A DNA stretch of 64,000 nt, taken from contig NC_056032.1 in the NCBI RefSeq assembly GCF_004379255.2, forward strand, positions 32,337,322-32,401,321. The letters are read 5' to 3'. Of this stretch, positions 38,041 to 47,972 are shown piece by piece (position 1 is the first letter of the stretch; each line of letters starts with the position of its first letter). Made by a program: the position numbers and the translations under genes. The notes under the pieces were generated by a model. That model saw only the letters and a list, made by a program, of their open reading frames with translations, had not been told where the DNA came from and did no database searches. This DNA comes from Salvia splendens (lineage: Eukaryota; Streptophyta; Magnoliopsida; Lamiales; Lamiaceae).

Positions 38041-38798
38041 CTACCTAAGAAGCTTTAGAGTAATTATGTGTTTTATTAAATGATTATCAGCCCCTTACTT
38101 CTATTTTCAGGTTAATATTTTATTATTATAGATAGTTAATCTTTAATTAATTGACAAGATAATTTTTGTTATTCTAAATATTTAGAAATCAGGAGGTAAG
38201 AAAATGTAAATAAATTTATTTTATATACACGCACTTCAAGTATAATAAATCAGGTTCACCTAGAAGATTAATAAATACTCCTGGATTAATCTAACATAAC
38301 AAACTAACACTTTAAACTCTATCCTTTAAATAGAATAGAAAATACTAAAAATCTGCGGTTCATCAGAACATGTGACGTGTCATTAGACAAGAAAAAAAGT
38401 AACAAGCATGAAAAGGTTATACTACTAAATATATCAGTGCGAAATTACAGGCAGTTACATTAGTATAATCAGGATTCTTAGTCCTTCCATTTTTCTACTC
38501 CTCTGTATCCTCACATTTTATATGTTTCTGAAGCTTTGAAAAGACTGTATAATGATATAGTATATAAATAACAGGCAATAAGAAATAAAAACACACAGAA
38601 AATTGTTGGTAGATTAGAGCAGAGACCTAACATAACAAGCAAGAGTCCACCTGACCGGCCATCAGTATCTAATAGTAATACTATATTCAACGTTGACCAA
38701 ACTTTTAACAAACTCCACACTTAAATTCATAAAGAAACTTGTTTTCTCGTTAGAATACCATTTTCTTTGGAATATTACTATAGTTTATCAATACCAAA
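38041..38798. other. AT-rich intergenic sequence
   Basis: No gene or clear repeat end was recognised between the nested MITEs and the small LTR element at 38799. Confidence 0.45.
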
Positions 38799-39060
38799 TG
38801 ATGCACAAACGTATAGAGAATGACTGAACTGGTAATTAAGAACTTAAACTTATTGAGAATTTCGGAGTATAAAAACTCAATATCAAATTATTATTCAAAG
38901 TCTATCTTTTAAGATCAACAATGAGGCCTTTATATAGGCAAAGGAAAAAACAATTACTCATAATATTTTTCCATCTATTAATTTCTATTAACTGGGAAAT
39001 AAATAAAATCAGAATAATAACTTGCTTAGCCTCCAAGTCATATATTCTAGAACTACATCA
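38799..39060 (-). repeat. 3' LTR (short copy) of the JmjN-carrying element
   Basis: 262 bp, TGATGCAC...ACATCA. Matches the outer parts of 40636-41145 but lacks about 40-60 bp near the middle and has only one copy of the unit that is tripled in the other LTR. Confidence 0.78.
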
Positions 39061-39500
39061 TATTCCCCTTCTTGAAAAAGACTCATCATCGAGTCTGCTT
39101 TATTGAAGTAACATCTTAACCCAATCAAAATTTCTCCAGCTACATCAGTCATAATGCCATCCCATTCTGCCCAAATTTTCATACATATTCTCTTTTTCCT
39201 CTTTTTATTATGACTAACTTGCAATATCTTTCTCATTGCATTCCTATTCTGAAGCTTGTCAATCCTTTGCACTCGAGTAGCAAACTTGGACTTCTCCCAT
39301 ATATCTGTCTCCTTTAGGGGACAAATCCCATAGATTTCTTCTTGAGCACGTATACTAGAAATGTACTTTAAGGTGTCCTCAAACTTCTCTTTAGAAGGAT
39401 AAAACACAGGAGCCTCCTCAAGATCGGGCATGTGAGCTTCTTCTGGATTCCATTTTGCAGTTACCTTTTGTGAATTTAACGCAACAATAGCAGCAAGATT
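39009..39500 (-). pseudogene. JmjN domain of a JMJ14/JMJ18-like histone H3K4 demethylase, captured
   Basis: The minus strand encodes VTAKWNPEEAHMPDLEEAPV, then FYPSKEKFEDTLKYISSIRA and EIYGIC, then PLKETDIWEKSKFATRVQRI and DKLQNRNAMRK. This is the JmjN domain and its flank as found in plant JMJ14/JMJ18-type lysine demethylases. About 10-12 residues expected between YGIC and CPLKE are absent, which a join at the shared Cys would explain. No JmjC catalytic domain follows. Downstream of the fragment the ORF runs through unrelated sequence and into the 3' LTR (140 aa in all from Met at 39431). It lies where pol should be in the LTR element. JmjN normally packs against JmjC and supports its stability; on its own it has no demethylase activity. 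Confidence 0.8.
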
Positions 39501-39525
39501 TAAATCATAATGGCCTAAAGCAGCT

Positions 39526-39948
39526 TCAAAAACTCTCAGAAAGCCATAGCAAATGCTTCAAGGATTCCTCTGATGAAGGATAATGACGTTTTGTATCATT
39601 CGCTGCACAAAGCTCCAGTTCTTGGATAACTTTTATTCTCCTCAAAGCCTCCTCCAGAGCTGGGGGGATGCTTCTAGCCAAGGTGGTCACAATGCAAAGC
39701 TCTATTGCTGGAGTTTCCTCAATTTGATCCTCAAGAGCATTCCTCACTGCCAATTAAACAGAGGATCCTTTATTATCACTATCTGCACTCTTCGATTCAC
39801 CATATCTTACAACTTTATTCCTCTTGATGCATGATAAGGATGTATAATTTTTATAAAGTGTCTCCATGAACCCCCAAGAGGCGGTTTCCCCCTTCAGCTT
39901 CGCCGAACTCCTCATTGATAACGCCCTCGTCTTCGGCAGTGTAGTCAA
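39526..39948 (-). pseudogene. Interior coding remnant of the JmjN-carrying LTR element
   Basis: Two minus-strand ORFs in one frame, 39948-39754 and 39753-39526, are separated by a single TAA-type stop. They read SWGFMETLYKNYTSLSCIKR and later PALEEALRRIKVIQELELCA. A frame change near 39500 leads towards the JmjN segment (AALGHYDLNLAAIVALNSQK). I do not recognise the family. They link the gag-like ORF and the JmjN fragment and may be part of one former chimeric ORF. Confidence 0.45.
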
Positions 39949-40606
39949 ATTTCATGGAAGGAGGCGGGGATTTGCTCATCAACAATATATCCTCGTCGTA
40001 TACGAGCTTATCATACACCACCGGCATCGACAATATATCCTCATCGTATACGGGCTTATCATACACCGGCATCGACAATATATCCTCGTCGTATACAGGC
40101 TTATCATGCACCGGCATCGCCAATATATTGTTGTTACTATTCTTCGGTGGTTCGGGGAGCTCATAGAATATATCCTCGTCGTATACAGGCGTATCATACA
40201 CCGGCATCGAAAATATATTGCTATTTCTATTCTTCGACGGTTCATCCACATCATATGATGTGAAGACGTCGTTGAATAATGGATCATCCATCGAACGACG
40301 CTCCGGCGCAATAGACCTCATCGGGTTGGATTTCCCCCGACACTTCTCCAGTCGCGCCAATCGTCGCTGTAGGTCTCGAACCTGTTGTCGCAGATCACCG
40401 TTCTCGATGTCGCGCTGGAGGTCTCGAACCTGTTGTCTCAGATCACCGTTCTCTATGTCGCACTGGAGGTCTCGAACCTGTTGTCTCAGATCATCGTTCT
40501 CGATGTCGCGCAGATCACGCTGTCGTGCAGCCTCTTCGTTTGGGAGATCTCCACGTCCGCCACCACGAGCATCGCCACGTCTGCCGCCATGCCTACGTTC
40601 AGCCAT
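39851..40606 (-). CDS. Gag-like ORF with heptad and PVYDEDI repeats
   Basis: A 251-aa minus-strand ORF starting 30 bp inside the 5' LTR. The N-terminus is Arg/Gly-rich (MAERRHGGRRGDARGGGRGD). Residues about 30-90 repeat DIENGDLRQQVRDLQ three to four times, a predicted coiled coil. Residues about 125-215 repeat MPVYDKPVYDEDIL. This layout resembles the N-terminal part of gag in some plant Ty3-gypsy elements; no capsid core or zinc knuckle is seen. It could form multimers through the coiled coil. Function is inferred only from position between primer-binding site and downstream remnants. Confidence 0.6.
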   Translation of the reverse strand: MAERRHGGRRGDARGGGRGDLPNEEAARQRDLRDIENDDLRQQVRDLQCDIENGDLRQQVRDLQRDIENGDLRQQVRDLQRRLARLEKCRGKSNPMRSIAPERRSMDDPLFNDVFTSYDVDEPSKNRNSNIFSMPVYDTPVYDEDIFYELPEPPKNSNNNILAMPVHDKPVYDEDILSMPVYDKPVYDEDILSMPVVYDKLVYDEDILLMSKSPPPSMKFDYTAEDEGVINEEFGEAEGGNRLLGVHGDTL

Positions 40607-40635
40607 TGATAATCAATTTGGATCGTGATACCAAA

Positions 40636-41145
40636 TGATGCAGGAACATATAGAGAATGACTGAACTAGTAATAAAGAACTCAAACAACTTCGGAGTATA
40701 AAAACTCAATATCAAATTATTATTCAAAGTCTATCTTTTAAGATCAACAATGAGACTTTTATATAAGCAAACAGAAATCCTAAATATATGGAAAATAAAA
40801 CTAAAAGGAAAATAAGCAAAATAGGAAAACTTAATTTGTAGAAGGAAAAACAATTACTCCTAATATTTTTCCATCTACTAATTTCTATTAACTGGGAAAT
40901 AAATAAAACCAGAATAATAACTTGCTTAGCCTTCAAGTCATATATTCTAGAAATGCATATTTCCATCTACTAATTTCTATTAACTGGGAAATAAATAAAA
41001 CCAGAATAATAACTTGCTTAGCCTTCAAGTCATATATTCTAGAAATGCATATTTCCATCTACTAATTTCTATTAACATCGGAAATAAATAAAACCAGAAT
41101 AATAACTTGCTTAGCCTCCAAATCATATATTCTAGAACTGCATCA
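40636..41145 (-). repeat. 5' LTR (long copy) with a triplicated ~90-bp unit
   Basis: 510 bp, TGATGCAGG...TGCATCA. The segment from TTTCCATCTACTAATTTC to TCATATATTCTAGAA occurs three times in tandem between about 40868 and 41139, but once in the short LTR. Confidence 0.78.
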
Positions 41146-41934
41146 AATGTTTTTAATTATGTCCAAATCAATCTACCTTAAATTTTTCATGTTGCTAAAT
41201 GTAATAGGCTTGTAGCCTAAAAGATTAAGCGCAACATATATATTTGTATGCAACGATTGTACTGGTCTAATTAAATTTCACATAAGTTTTGCAAGTTAAA
41301 GAAAGTCATATACTTACAACCTAGGATGAAGTGTACTGGTACAGATACATTCATTGTTAACCTAAGATCAGGATTTGATCATTGATTTTGGGTATTACAT
41401 AGTTTTAAATCTTAGACAGTTATTTCAAATTTCGTGCCTACAAATTATCAACGAGATTAAAAAGGCGTATACAAATAATTTGTGTTTGATCAAATTAATT
41501 ATAAATTGTCAAGAAAAATAGGCAGAGAGGAGATGTGCAAATTTTTTAAATTTACCACTAAATATATAAACCTGACTGCTGAATTGCTAAATAATGTATT
41601 ATATCAACATTGACATATAGCTTAACGCAAAATAAAGTTATTGAAAAACTGGATTTAGATAATTCAAAGATAGTTATGGACTAAACCAACCACAAGCAAT
41701 CTAATCATAGGTTATAACTATCATTGTCATACAGTTAGAAAGTTGAACCTCTTAAGTTCACATCTATCAATTTATAAAGCTATCTTGGAAAATTTGACCC
41801 AACAAACCTTCCTGCGCAGACCTTCTATATCTCACTTTAACATTTGAACAATATTTCACATATTTTCAAATTTAAAAACATCAATAGTACTAGTAATTTT
41901 TCACATTTTTTGCACCAATTGTATGTTAGGTCAT
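41146..41934. other. AT-rich intergenic sequence
   Basis: No gene, RNA gene or element end recognised between the JmjN-carrying LTR element and the degenerate PIF element at about 41935. Confidence 0.45.
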
Positions 41935-43599
41935 CCACAACGTTGTCACTATACCGCCCCTTAACCGTCCCTTAAAACACTATTCGCGGGCCCCACTGTA
42001 CTTTTTTACTCCATCCCTTAACTAAGGGACGGAACCTGCAACCCTCCGTCCCTTATTCGTCCTTTAACCGTCCCTTAAATTACTATTCATTCAATTTCAT
42101 TTTTTTTTATTTTTTTCCAACAAATTCAATTAATAAAAAACACACTTCATTAAAAATAAAATAACATTAAAACATAAAATAAAAATACAACTTAAAATTT
42201 AAAAAAATAAAAAACACACATAATTAAAATCCTAAAAAAATGACATAATTTAAAATATAATTTTTATAGAAAATAAAAAAAAACTACTTCGCCGGCAAAT
42301 CATCCCCCGGAGGCGGTGGAGGTGCACTGAAGCCGTGAGGAGGCGGAATGCCAAGTTGTGCCGCCATAAACGCAACTCCGTTAAGCCAGGCTTGGTATTA
42401 GGCGAGCGTAAAGCGGGAAGTGTCCGCCATTGTGGCAGTCATGTACATGGCCATAAGGGAGTTGGGGGGTCCCCCCGAGCCCGAGTGTCCGCCATTGTTG
42501 CGCCTTCGCCGCATTTCTCCCTTGCGGCCTACAACGCCCACGGGAGGACCCCCCGGCATCGTCTGCCAGGGTCTCCTCCTCCTGTGAGGCAAACTCTTGT
42601 GCCCCGCTGCCCGAACCGCCCTCACCAGACGAGTATTGGCCACTCGTCGTGTGCTTCGTGCACTTCGAGGTCGAGCTCGAGCTGGACCGCACACCGCCGG
42701 CCCACCTTTCCTCGTCCCTGACGAGCTCCCAAACATCGGCATATTTGAATTGTTTGCCAGTGTCTTCGAAGTAGACCCGCAAAGCCGACCTCAGAATGTC
42801 GGCTCTTGTGCCTCCGCTTTGGTACTGCGCCGCTTCATTCTTGTAGATGGCGCATAATTGTTTGACCTCTCTGTTGACTCGGTCAAAGTGAGTGCGGAGC
42901 ACCTTATATGTGCGGCGGCGGGTCTTTTTTGGCTTAATCTCGTGGTAGGCCTCGGTGACCTTTTCCCAGAAGCACTTCCGTGGTTGTTGATGGGACCGTA
43001 CGAGACGCTGATTCAGGTGTTGTACACCGCCAGCGTTTCTTTGGGGCCGTACGGATGCCGGACTAGATCCTCCTCCTCCTCCGTGTCCGCCTCCGCCTCC
43101 GCCCTGGAGCCTCCCCCGCTCTGGCCTTCTTCCTGAGTGGGTTGAACCGGATAATCCTCCCGAATCTGGGATAATCCCTGCGAATACCGCGGGGCGGAGG
43201 GACGGGCGTATGCATCAACATCAAAATTGGGTGGTTGGTACCCCCCGACGTCGAGCCCGGCGTCGACGAACCGAAACCACCCAATGTGTTGTACATGCTC
43301 CCCCAGTGGCCGAACGCGTTGAGATCCCACGCGCCGGAGCCGCCACCGCCGGAGTTTCCGTCGCCGGACATTTTGTGATGAGATGTTAGATGAAAATTGG
43401 AGAGGAAATGGAGATGAATTGGGAAGAATAGATGTGTAGTTGTGTGTGACGATGAAATAAAAAATTGGGAAGAATAGATGTGTAGCGTCAGCATGACAAT
43501 GCCCACTCGCGGGACGGCGAGTGGGCGTCACGCATGGCCTGGGAGCGCGCCACGTCGCCTCGGCGCGTGGCGAGCCGTCCCGCGTTTCAAGTGACATGC
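41935..43599 (-). mobile_element. Degenerate PIF/Harbinger element with a broken Myb/SANT gene
   Basis: The left end reads TTA then GGTCATCCACAACG (41930-41946), a typical PIF terminus. A minus-strand Myb/SANT accessory gene follows at 42381-43370. The right inverted end was not found; sequence reaches 43599, where a TR-GAG-like element is inserted. The flank beyond that insertion does not supply the missing end either. No transposase domain is present. Confidence 0.6.
42381..43370 (-). pseudogene. PIF/Harbinger-associated Myb/SANT-like protein, frameshifted
   Basis: Minus strand. The start MSGDGNSGGGGSGAWDLNAF (ATG at about 43370) leads to a G-run near 43240, where the frame shifts into PPNFDVDAYARPSAPRYSQG. 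Then come the acidic EEEEDLVRHP, the SANT start ETLAVYNT, and a TGA where Trp is expected (near 43012). A further shift near 42990 restores CFWEKVTEAYHEIKPKKTRR and YKVLRTHFDRVNREVKQLCA. The end KQFKYADVWELVRDEERW is typical of these accessory proteins. At least two shifts and one stop make it a pseudogene. Confidence 0.78.
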
Positions 43600-43960
43600 T
43601 GATAGAGACCTGATATTCTATTTTATCCCGGAAGGGAGCTGATATTCTCTCCGTATATTTATTTAGTTTATTTATGTTTTAGTATTATTTAGTTATTATG
43701 ATTTTATTTACTTTCCCTAGTAGTTAGGATTTGATTTCCTTTGATTTACTTTCCTAGTTTATAGGAGATCTTTTTGTACCACACTTATTATAAATATGTG
43801 TGGAGTCTTTCAATATTATTAAGCAGAATGAAGAATTAAATTATTAATCTCATTCTCTCTTCTGGCGTGAAAACGCCCCCTAGAACCTCAACTAGGGTTG
43901 TTCTCTTTTTCTCTCTACAAATTCACTCAAATAATTCCTCCGATAGGCTAAACCCTATCA
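43600..43960 (+). repeat. 5' LTR of the TR-GAG-like element
   Basis: 361 bp. A TATA-like TTATAAATATG lies near 43789-43799. Paired with 44722-45082. Confidence 0.9.
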
Positions 43961-44008
43961 AATTGGTGTTTTCATTAGGTTCTCATCCTCCTATTGATTT
44001 CTACCACC

Positions 44009-44764
44009 ATGTCTGTCTTGCTGTCAAACTATCCTCCAGACTCTCCTCCTCGGTTTTCTGGTGTTAACCCCGTGAGGTGGATTTTGGAAATTCAGGAATA
44101 TTTTGATTATCACTTGTTCTCTGATGCTGACCGTCTGTTTTTTGTGAGATTATTTTTTGACCATCCAGCATCTGGATGGCTCCACGAGTATCGACGCTCG
44201 AATCCTAATTGCTCATGGCAAGAATTTCTGGGTGATGTTTATCATAACTTTGATGAGGATGTCATTTACTTCGCAGAGACGAATAAACTCTTCAACAAAA
44301 TTATGAAGGCAATTGGATATTTAGTAAAAAAAGAGGTCATGGCTAAAAATGAGGCCACATCTGATTCTATCATCGAGCCTGTTGCAAAAAACGATGATGG
44401 GCCGACAACAAATGGCAAGTCTGACCCCATCATCGAAGAGATAGTAAAAATTGATGACGAATCGCCCCAAAAGCTGGACGAGCCAATGGTTTTGGTGGAA
44501 ACCAAATCCCATAGCCCAAAAATCACTGTTGTCATCATTTGTTATGTCACTGAAGTCGTGGAAGAGATCTCATGTCCAAAGACGGTTTCTGCATCACTCG
44601 TTGTGGTCCCAAACGATACAATTTTGTTTGCAGACGAAGATCAAGATAGCAACAAGGAGATGGAAGATTATTTTTCTGACTTCCACCTTGGGGGCAAGGT
44701 GGTTTTCAACGGTGGGGGAGTTGATAGGGACCTGATATTCTATTTTATCCCGGAAGGGAGCTGA
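44009..44764 (+). CDS. Retrotransposon gag-like protein of the TR-GAG-like element
   Basis: The ATG at 44009 (context ACCACCATGTCTG) opens a 251-aa ORF that ends inside the 3' LTR at 44764. Residues about 12-85 read PPRFSGVNPVRWILEIQEYF, then DADRLFFVRLFFDHPASGWL and WQEFLGDVYHNFD, a Retrotrans_gag capsid-type domain. The remainder is acidic with repeats of DSIIEPVAKND and DPIIEEIVKIDD. There is no zinc knuckle, protease or RT. It may package the element's own RNA and depend on a partner element for pol; this is inference. Confidence 0.82.
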   Translation: MSVLLSNYPPDSPPRFSGVNPVRWILEIQEYFDYHLFSDADRLFFVRLFFDHPASGWLHEYRRSNPNCSWQEFLGDVYHNFDEDVIYFAETNKLFNKIMKAIGYLVKKEVMAKNEATSDSIIEPVAKNDDGPTTNGKSDPIIEEIVKIDDESPQKLDEPMVLVETKSHSPKITVVIICYVTEVVEEISCPKTVSASLVVVPNDTILFADEDQDSNKEMEDYFSDFHLGGKVVFNGGGVDRDLIFYFIPEGS

Positions 44765-45082
44765 TATTCTCTCCGTATATTTATTTAGTTTATTTATGTT
44801 TTAGTATTATTTAGTTATTATGATTTTATTTACTTTCCCTAGTAGTTAGGATTTGATTTGCATTGATTTACTTTCCTAGTTTATAGGAGATCTTTTTGTA
44901 CCACACATATTATAAATATGTGTGGAGTCTTTCAATATTATTAAGCAGAATGAAGAATTAAATTATTAATCTCATTCTCTCTTCTGGCGTGAAAACGCCC
45001 CCTAGAACCTCAACTAGGGTTGTTCTCTTTTTCTCTCTACAAATTCACTCAAATAATTCCTCCGATAGGCTAAACCCTATCA
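44722..45082 (+). repeat. 3' LTR of the TR-GAG-like element
   Basis: 361 bp, collinear with 43600-43960. Followed by CATGC. Confidence 0.9.
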
Positions 45083-45087
45083 CATGC

Positions 45088-45665
45088 ATTAGTATAATGA
45101 AGTGTATTAACCAATTAAACTTTTGTTGGTCGTATTTGTAGTTGGGTTAATTACTATAAATAAAAGAGTGTCTATTTAATTTCATAGATGTTCAAACGAA
45201 TTTTAAAACCTTACATCATTTTTAATTTTTGTTTACAGTATTCCCAAATTGTTGTTTTAATAAAAAAGTTATGCCATTTTGAATTTAAGATGCACAATTG
45301 AAAAGGTTGGGTGTAAATAACCATCGTATTATAGTTAGAGAAATATAATTAACCACTTACTGTACCTCAATGACTTTACATAAACACATTATATTATACA
45401 TATATATGATGAAATCAAACCAATGCTCATTCTTGGTTGGGTATAAATATTGTTTCTTGCCCACATTTGTCAGAGCAAACATATAAATAATGGAGTAAGT
45501 GATAAAATATTGTAACATAACTATGTCTAAAAGCGACATTTTGAATTAATAAAATGAGAAAAACAAAAGAATGAGCAACATATACTATTTTACCAATTTC
45601 GTGTAGTCCACTAATGAAACTATTTTTGGTTTTTTGGTTGATGCCTTTATTTGGGTGAATTGCAG
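45088..45665. other. Sequence where laccase exon 1 would be expected
   Basis: AT-rich. I looked for a signal-peptide exon with a donor compatible with the acceptor at 45665 and found none. The laccase gene appears to have lost its first exon here. Confidence 0.5.
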
Positions 45666-46499
45666 GTGAAAAATCTTACGGTGAACAAGTTGTGTAGAAA
45701 TCAAGTTATAACAGCAGTAAATGGTAGTCTTCCAGGGCAAACTCTTCGAGTACATGAGGGGGATACTTTAGTTGTTCACGTGTTTAATAAATCGCCCTAT
45801 AACCTAAGCATTCATTCGTAATTCTTGCAAAACTACAAAACTTAATTTTCATATTTTTTCCATATGCATTAGAGAGATAATAGAATCACAACACTTGCTG
45901 TGACATCTACTACTTAGTCTAGTCATTGAATATTATTTTGCTCGGACTATAAATATCATTATCTTAAACTTTCTTTCATGAATACTTATAAAGACACTAT
46001 TTAAAAGTGCATAAAATATGCAGGCACGGGATTTTTCAATATCTTAGCGGGTGGGCTGACGGGCCGGAGTTCGCTACCCAATGTCCGATCCGACCGGGTC
46101 TAAGCTACACGTACAGATTTAACATAACGGGCCAAGAGGGAACTCTTTGGTGGCATGCACACGTGGGATGGCTCCGGGCCACCGTGTATGGAGCCTTAAT
46201 AATCCGACCGAGATCCGGCCACTCTTTCCCATTTCCGAAGCCACATAGAGAAATACCCATTGTCCTTGGTAAGTAGAACATCAAATTCAAACACTAATTT
46301 CTCATTAGCAAAATCTTTATAGAATTATTATTAATTGTTTGTAGGGGAATGGTGGAATGCTAACGTTATTGATGTAGAGAACCAAGCCTTAGCTACGGGT
46401 GCTTCGCCTAATTTATCTGATGCTTATACTATTAATGGCCATCCTGGAAAGCTCTATCCATGCTCATCAAACGATACCTTAATATATAGTCTGTAATTG

Positions 46500-46600
46500 T
46501 ATGCGTGTGTTGGCCTATTGGTATAGTGGTTAATCTAAAATCAAAACTCTCAGTTTTAATTTTTGTTTATTTACCAGTAAAAATAATATAGTCTACAATC
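46500..46600 (+). other. Possible SINE-like relic in a laccase intron
   Basis: GGCCTATTGGTATAGTGG resembles the A box of tRNA-derived promoters. No convincing B box or tail follows, so this is weak. Confidence 0.2.
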
Positions 46601-47588
46601 GATAATAGTATTCTAAGCAACACAATTGAATACGACCTTTATCTTATTTGTTGCAGATACATTTCGATTGAAAGTGGTACACGGAAAGATATATCTCCTA
46701 TGCATAATCAACGCTGCACTCAACAACCAACTATTTTTCAAAATAGCAAATCACAACCTCACTGTAGTAGCCGTGGACGCCGCCTACACGAACCCCTACG
46801 CCACAGGCGTCGTCCTGGTGGCACCGGGGCAGACCACCGACGTCCTCCTCACCGCCGATCAAACGCCCGCGAGATACTACATGGCGGCGTCCGCCTACCA
46901 CAGCGTCGCCGGCGTCCCATTCCCCAACACCACAACTACCGGGATCATCGCCTACAGCGAAACGATGCCATCCACGCCGATTTTGCCCCTCCTTCCAGCC
47001 TTCAACGACACGCCCATGGCCCATAGATTCTCCAGCAACATAACAGCGTTAGTCTCGAGCCGGTTTTGGGCCCCCGTTCCCCGTCAAGTTGACGAGCGCA
47101 TGTTTATCACAATTGGGCTGGGCCTGTCGGCCTGCGACCTTCCCACCTGCCAGGCCCATTCGGCCTCAAGTTCGCAGCCAGCATGAACAACGCGGCTGTC
47201 CATGCTGGAGGCCTTCTTCAGAGACGTCGGCGGTGTTTACACCACCGACTTTCCTGATAATCCGCCGCTGCAATTCGACTACACGAATTCCAGCAACAGC
47301 TTCAACCGGGCGCTGCTCAACACGACCAAGTCCACCAATGTGAAGAAGCTCAAGTTCAATTCCACGGTGGAGGTGGTGTTGCAGAACACGGCGTTGATCG
47401 GAATCGAAAATCACCCCATACATTTGCACGGATTCAATTTCTACGTTTTGGCTCAAGGTTTCGGCAATTATAACCCATCAATTGATAGTAGAAAGTTCAA
47501 TTTCGTGAATCCACAAGAACGGAACACCATCGGCGTTCCGGTTGGGGGGTGGGCCGTCATTAGGTTCCGCGCCAATAATCCAGGTTAA

Positions 47589-47785
47589 TACTCCATCAAT
47601 CCCATTAAATATGAAACGTTTATTTTTCGCCACAAGATTTTGTTTAGTGTCATTTTGGGAGAGAATAATGTAAGAGATGGAAAAAATAATTTAGATATTT
47701 CTATTTTAGGAACGTTTCATTTTTATTGAGACGGTAAAAAAATAAAAACGTTTAATTTTAATTGGACAAACTACTTCACTCCAAC
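47589..47785. mobile_element. Degenerate MITE in the last laccase intron
   Basis: TACTCCATCAATCCCATTAA near the left and TTTAATTTTAATTGG near the right, with inverted GAAACGTTT/AAACGTTT segments inside, resemble an eroded CTCC-type MITE. The borders are uncertain. Confidence 0.4.
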
Positions 47786-47972
47786 AGTCATTAAAATGGA
47801 GAATGATAATATGTAAATTAATTATACTTTTTTCATAATAGGTGTGTGGTTGATGCATTGTCACTTGGATGTACACTTGCCATGGGGTCTGGCAACAGCT
47901 TTCGTGGTGGAAAATGGGCCTACGCCGGCAACAACGCTACCTCCACCGCCGCCGGATTTTCCCAAGTGTTGA

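Larger units (their letters stand above)
38799..41145 (-). mobile_element. Small LTR element carrying a JmjN-domain fragment
   Basis: Two related LTRs, 38799-39060 (262 bp) and 40636-41145 (510 bp), run from TGATGCA to CATCA. The element reads on the minus strand. Just inside the right LTR is TTTGGTATCACGATCC (complement of 40620-40635), like an initiator-Met primer-binding site, then an ATG at 40606. Just inside the left LTR is a purine tract (AAGAAGGGGAATA, complement of 39061-39073). The 1.6-kb interior holds a gag-like ORF and a JmjN segment but no pol. The LTRs differ in length through a triplicated unit of about 90 bp in the right copy and a deletion in the left. I found no matching 5-bp duplication, so recombination is possible. 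Confidence 0.75.
43595..45087 (+). mobile_element. TR-GAG-like mini LTR element with a gag-only ORF
   Basis: LTRs at 43600-43960 and 44722-45082 are both 361 bp, TGATAG...CTATCA, and differ at about four positions. The duplication CATGC is perfect (43595-43599 and 45083-45087). After the left LTR comes TTGGTGTTTTCATTAGG as primer-binding region. A purine tract GGTGGGGGAGT precedes the right LTR. The whole element is 1483 bp and carries one gag-type ORF and no pol, matching the published TR-GAG class of non-autonomous elements. Confidence 0.9.
45666..47972 (+). pseudogene. Laccase (multicopper oxidase), broken
   Basis: Exons seen: 45666-45817, 46024-46268, 46345 to about 46471, 46657-47583, 47842-47972. 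The copper ligands are largely intact: HSHG (for HWHG), [15 protein letters not shown], and [11 protein letters not shown] near the C-terminus, which ends DFPKC. Damage: no signal-peptide exon; the donor after PCSSN reads G|AT instead of G|GT; the frame is lost near 47155 (after CDLPTC) and again near 47195, with loss of some residues before [18 protein letters not shown]. Laccases are secreted apoplastic enzymes that oxidise monolignols and other phenols. This copy cannot make a normal secreted enzyme. Confidence 0.88.

Noticed and set aside
40218..40628. 136-aa plus-strand Arg/Ser-rich ORF
   Set aside because: It is antisense to the repeated gag-like ORF and its low-complexity content is explained by that repeat.
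38794..41150. AAATG as a target-site duplication for the JmjN-carrying LTR element
   Set aside because: AAATG occurs at both outer edges, but using it would trim the LTRs so that they no longer begin TG and end CA. I treat the duplication as not established.
46500..46600. tRNA gene in a laccase intron
   Set aside because: Only an A-box-like word is present. There is no B box, cloverleaf or acceptor pairing, so it is at best a SINE relic.
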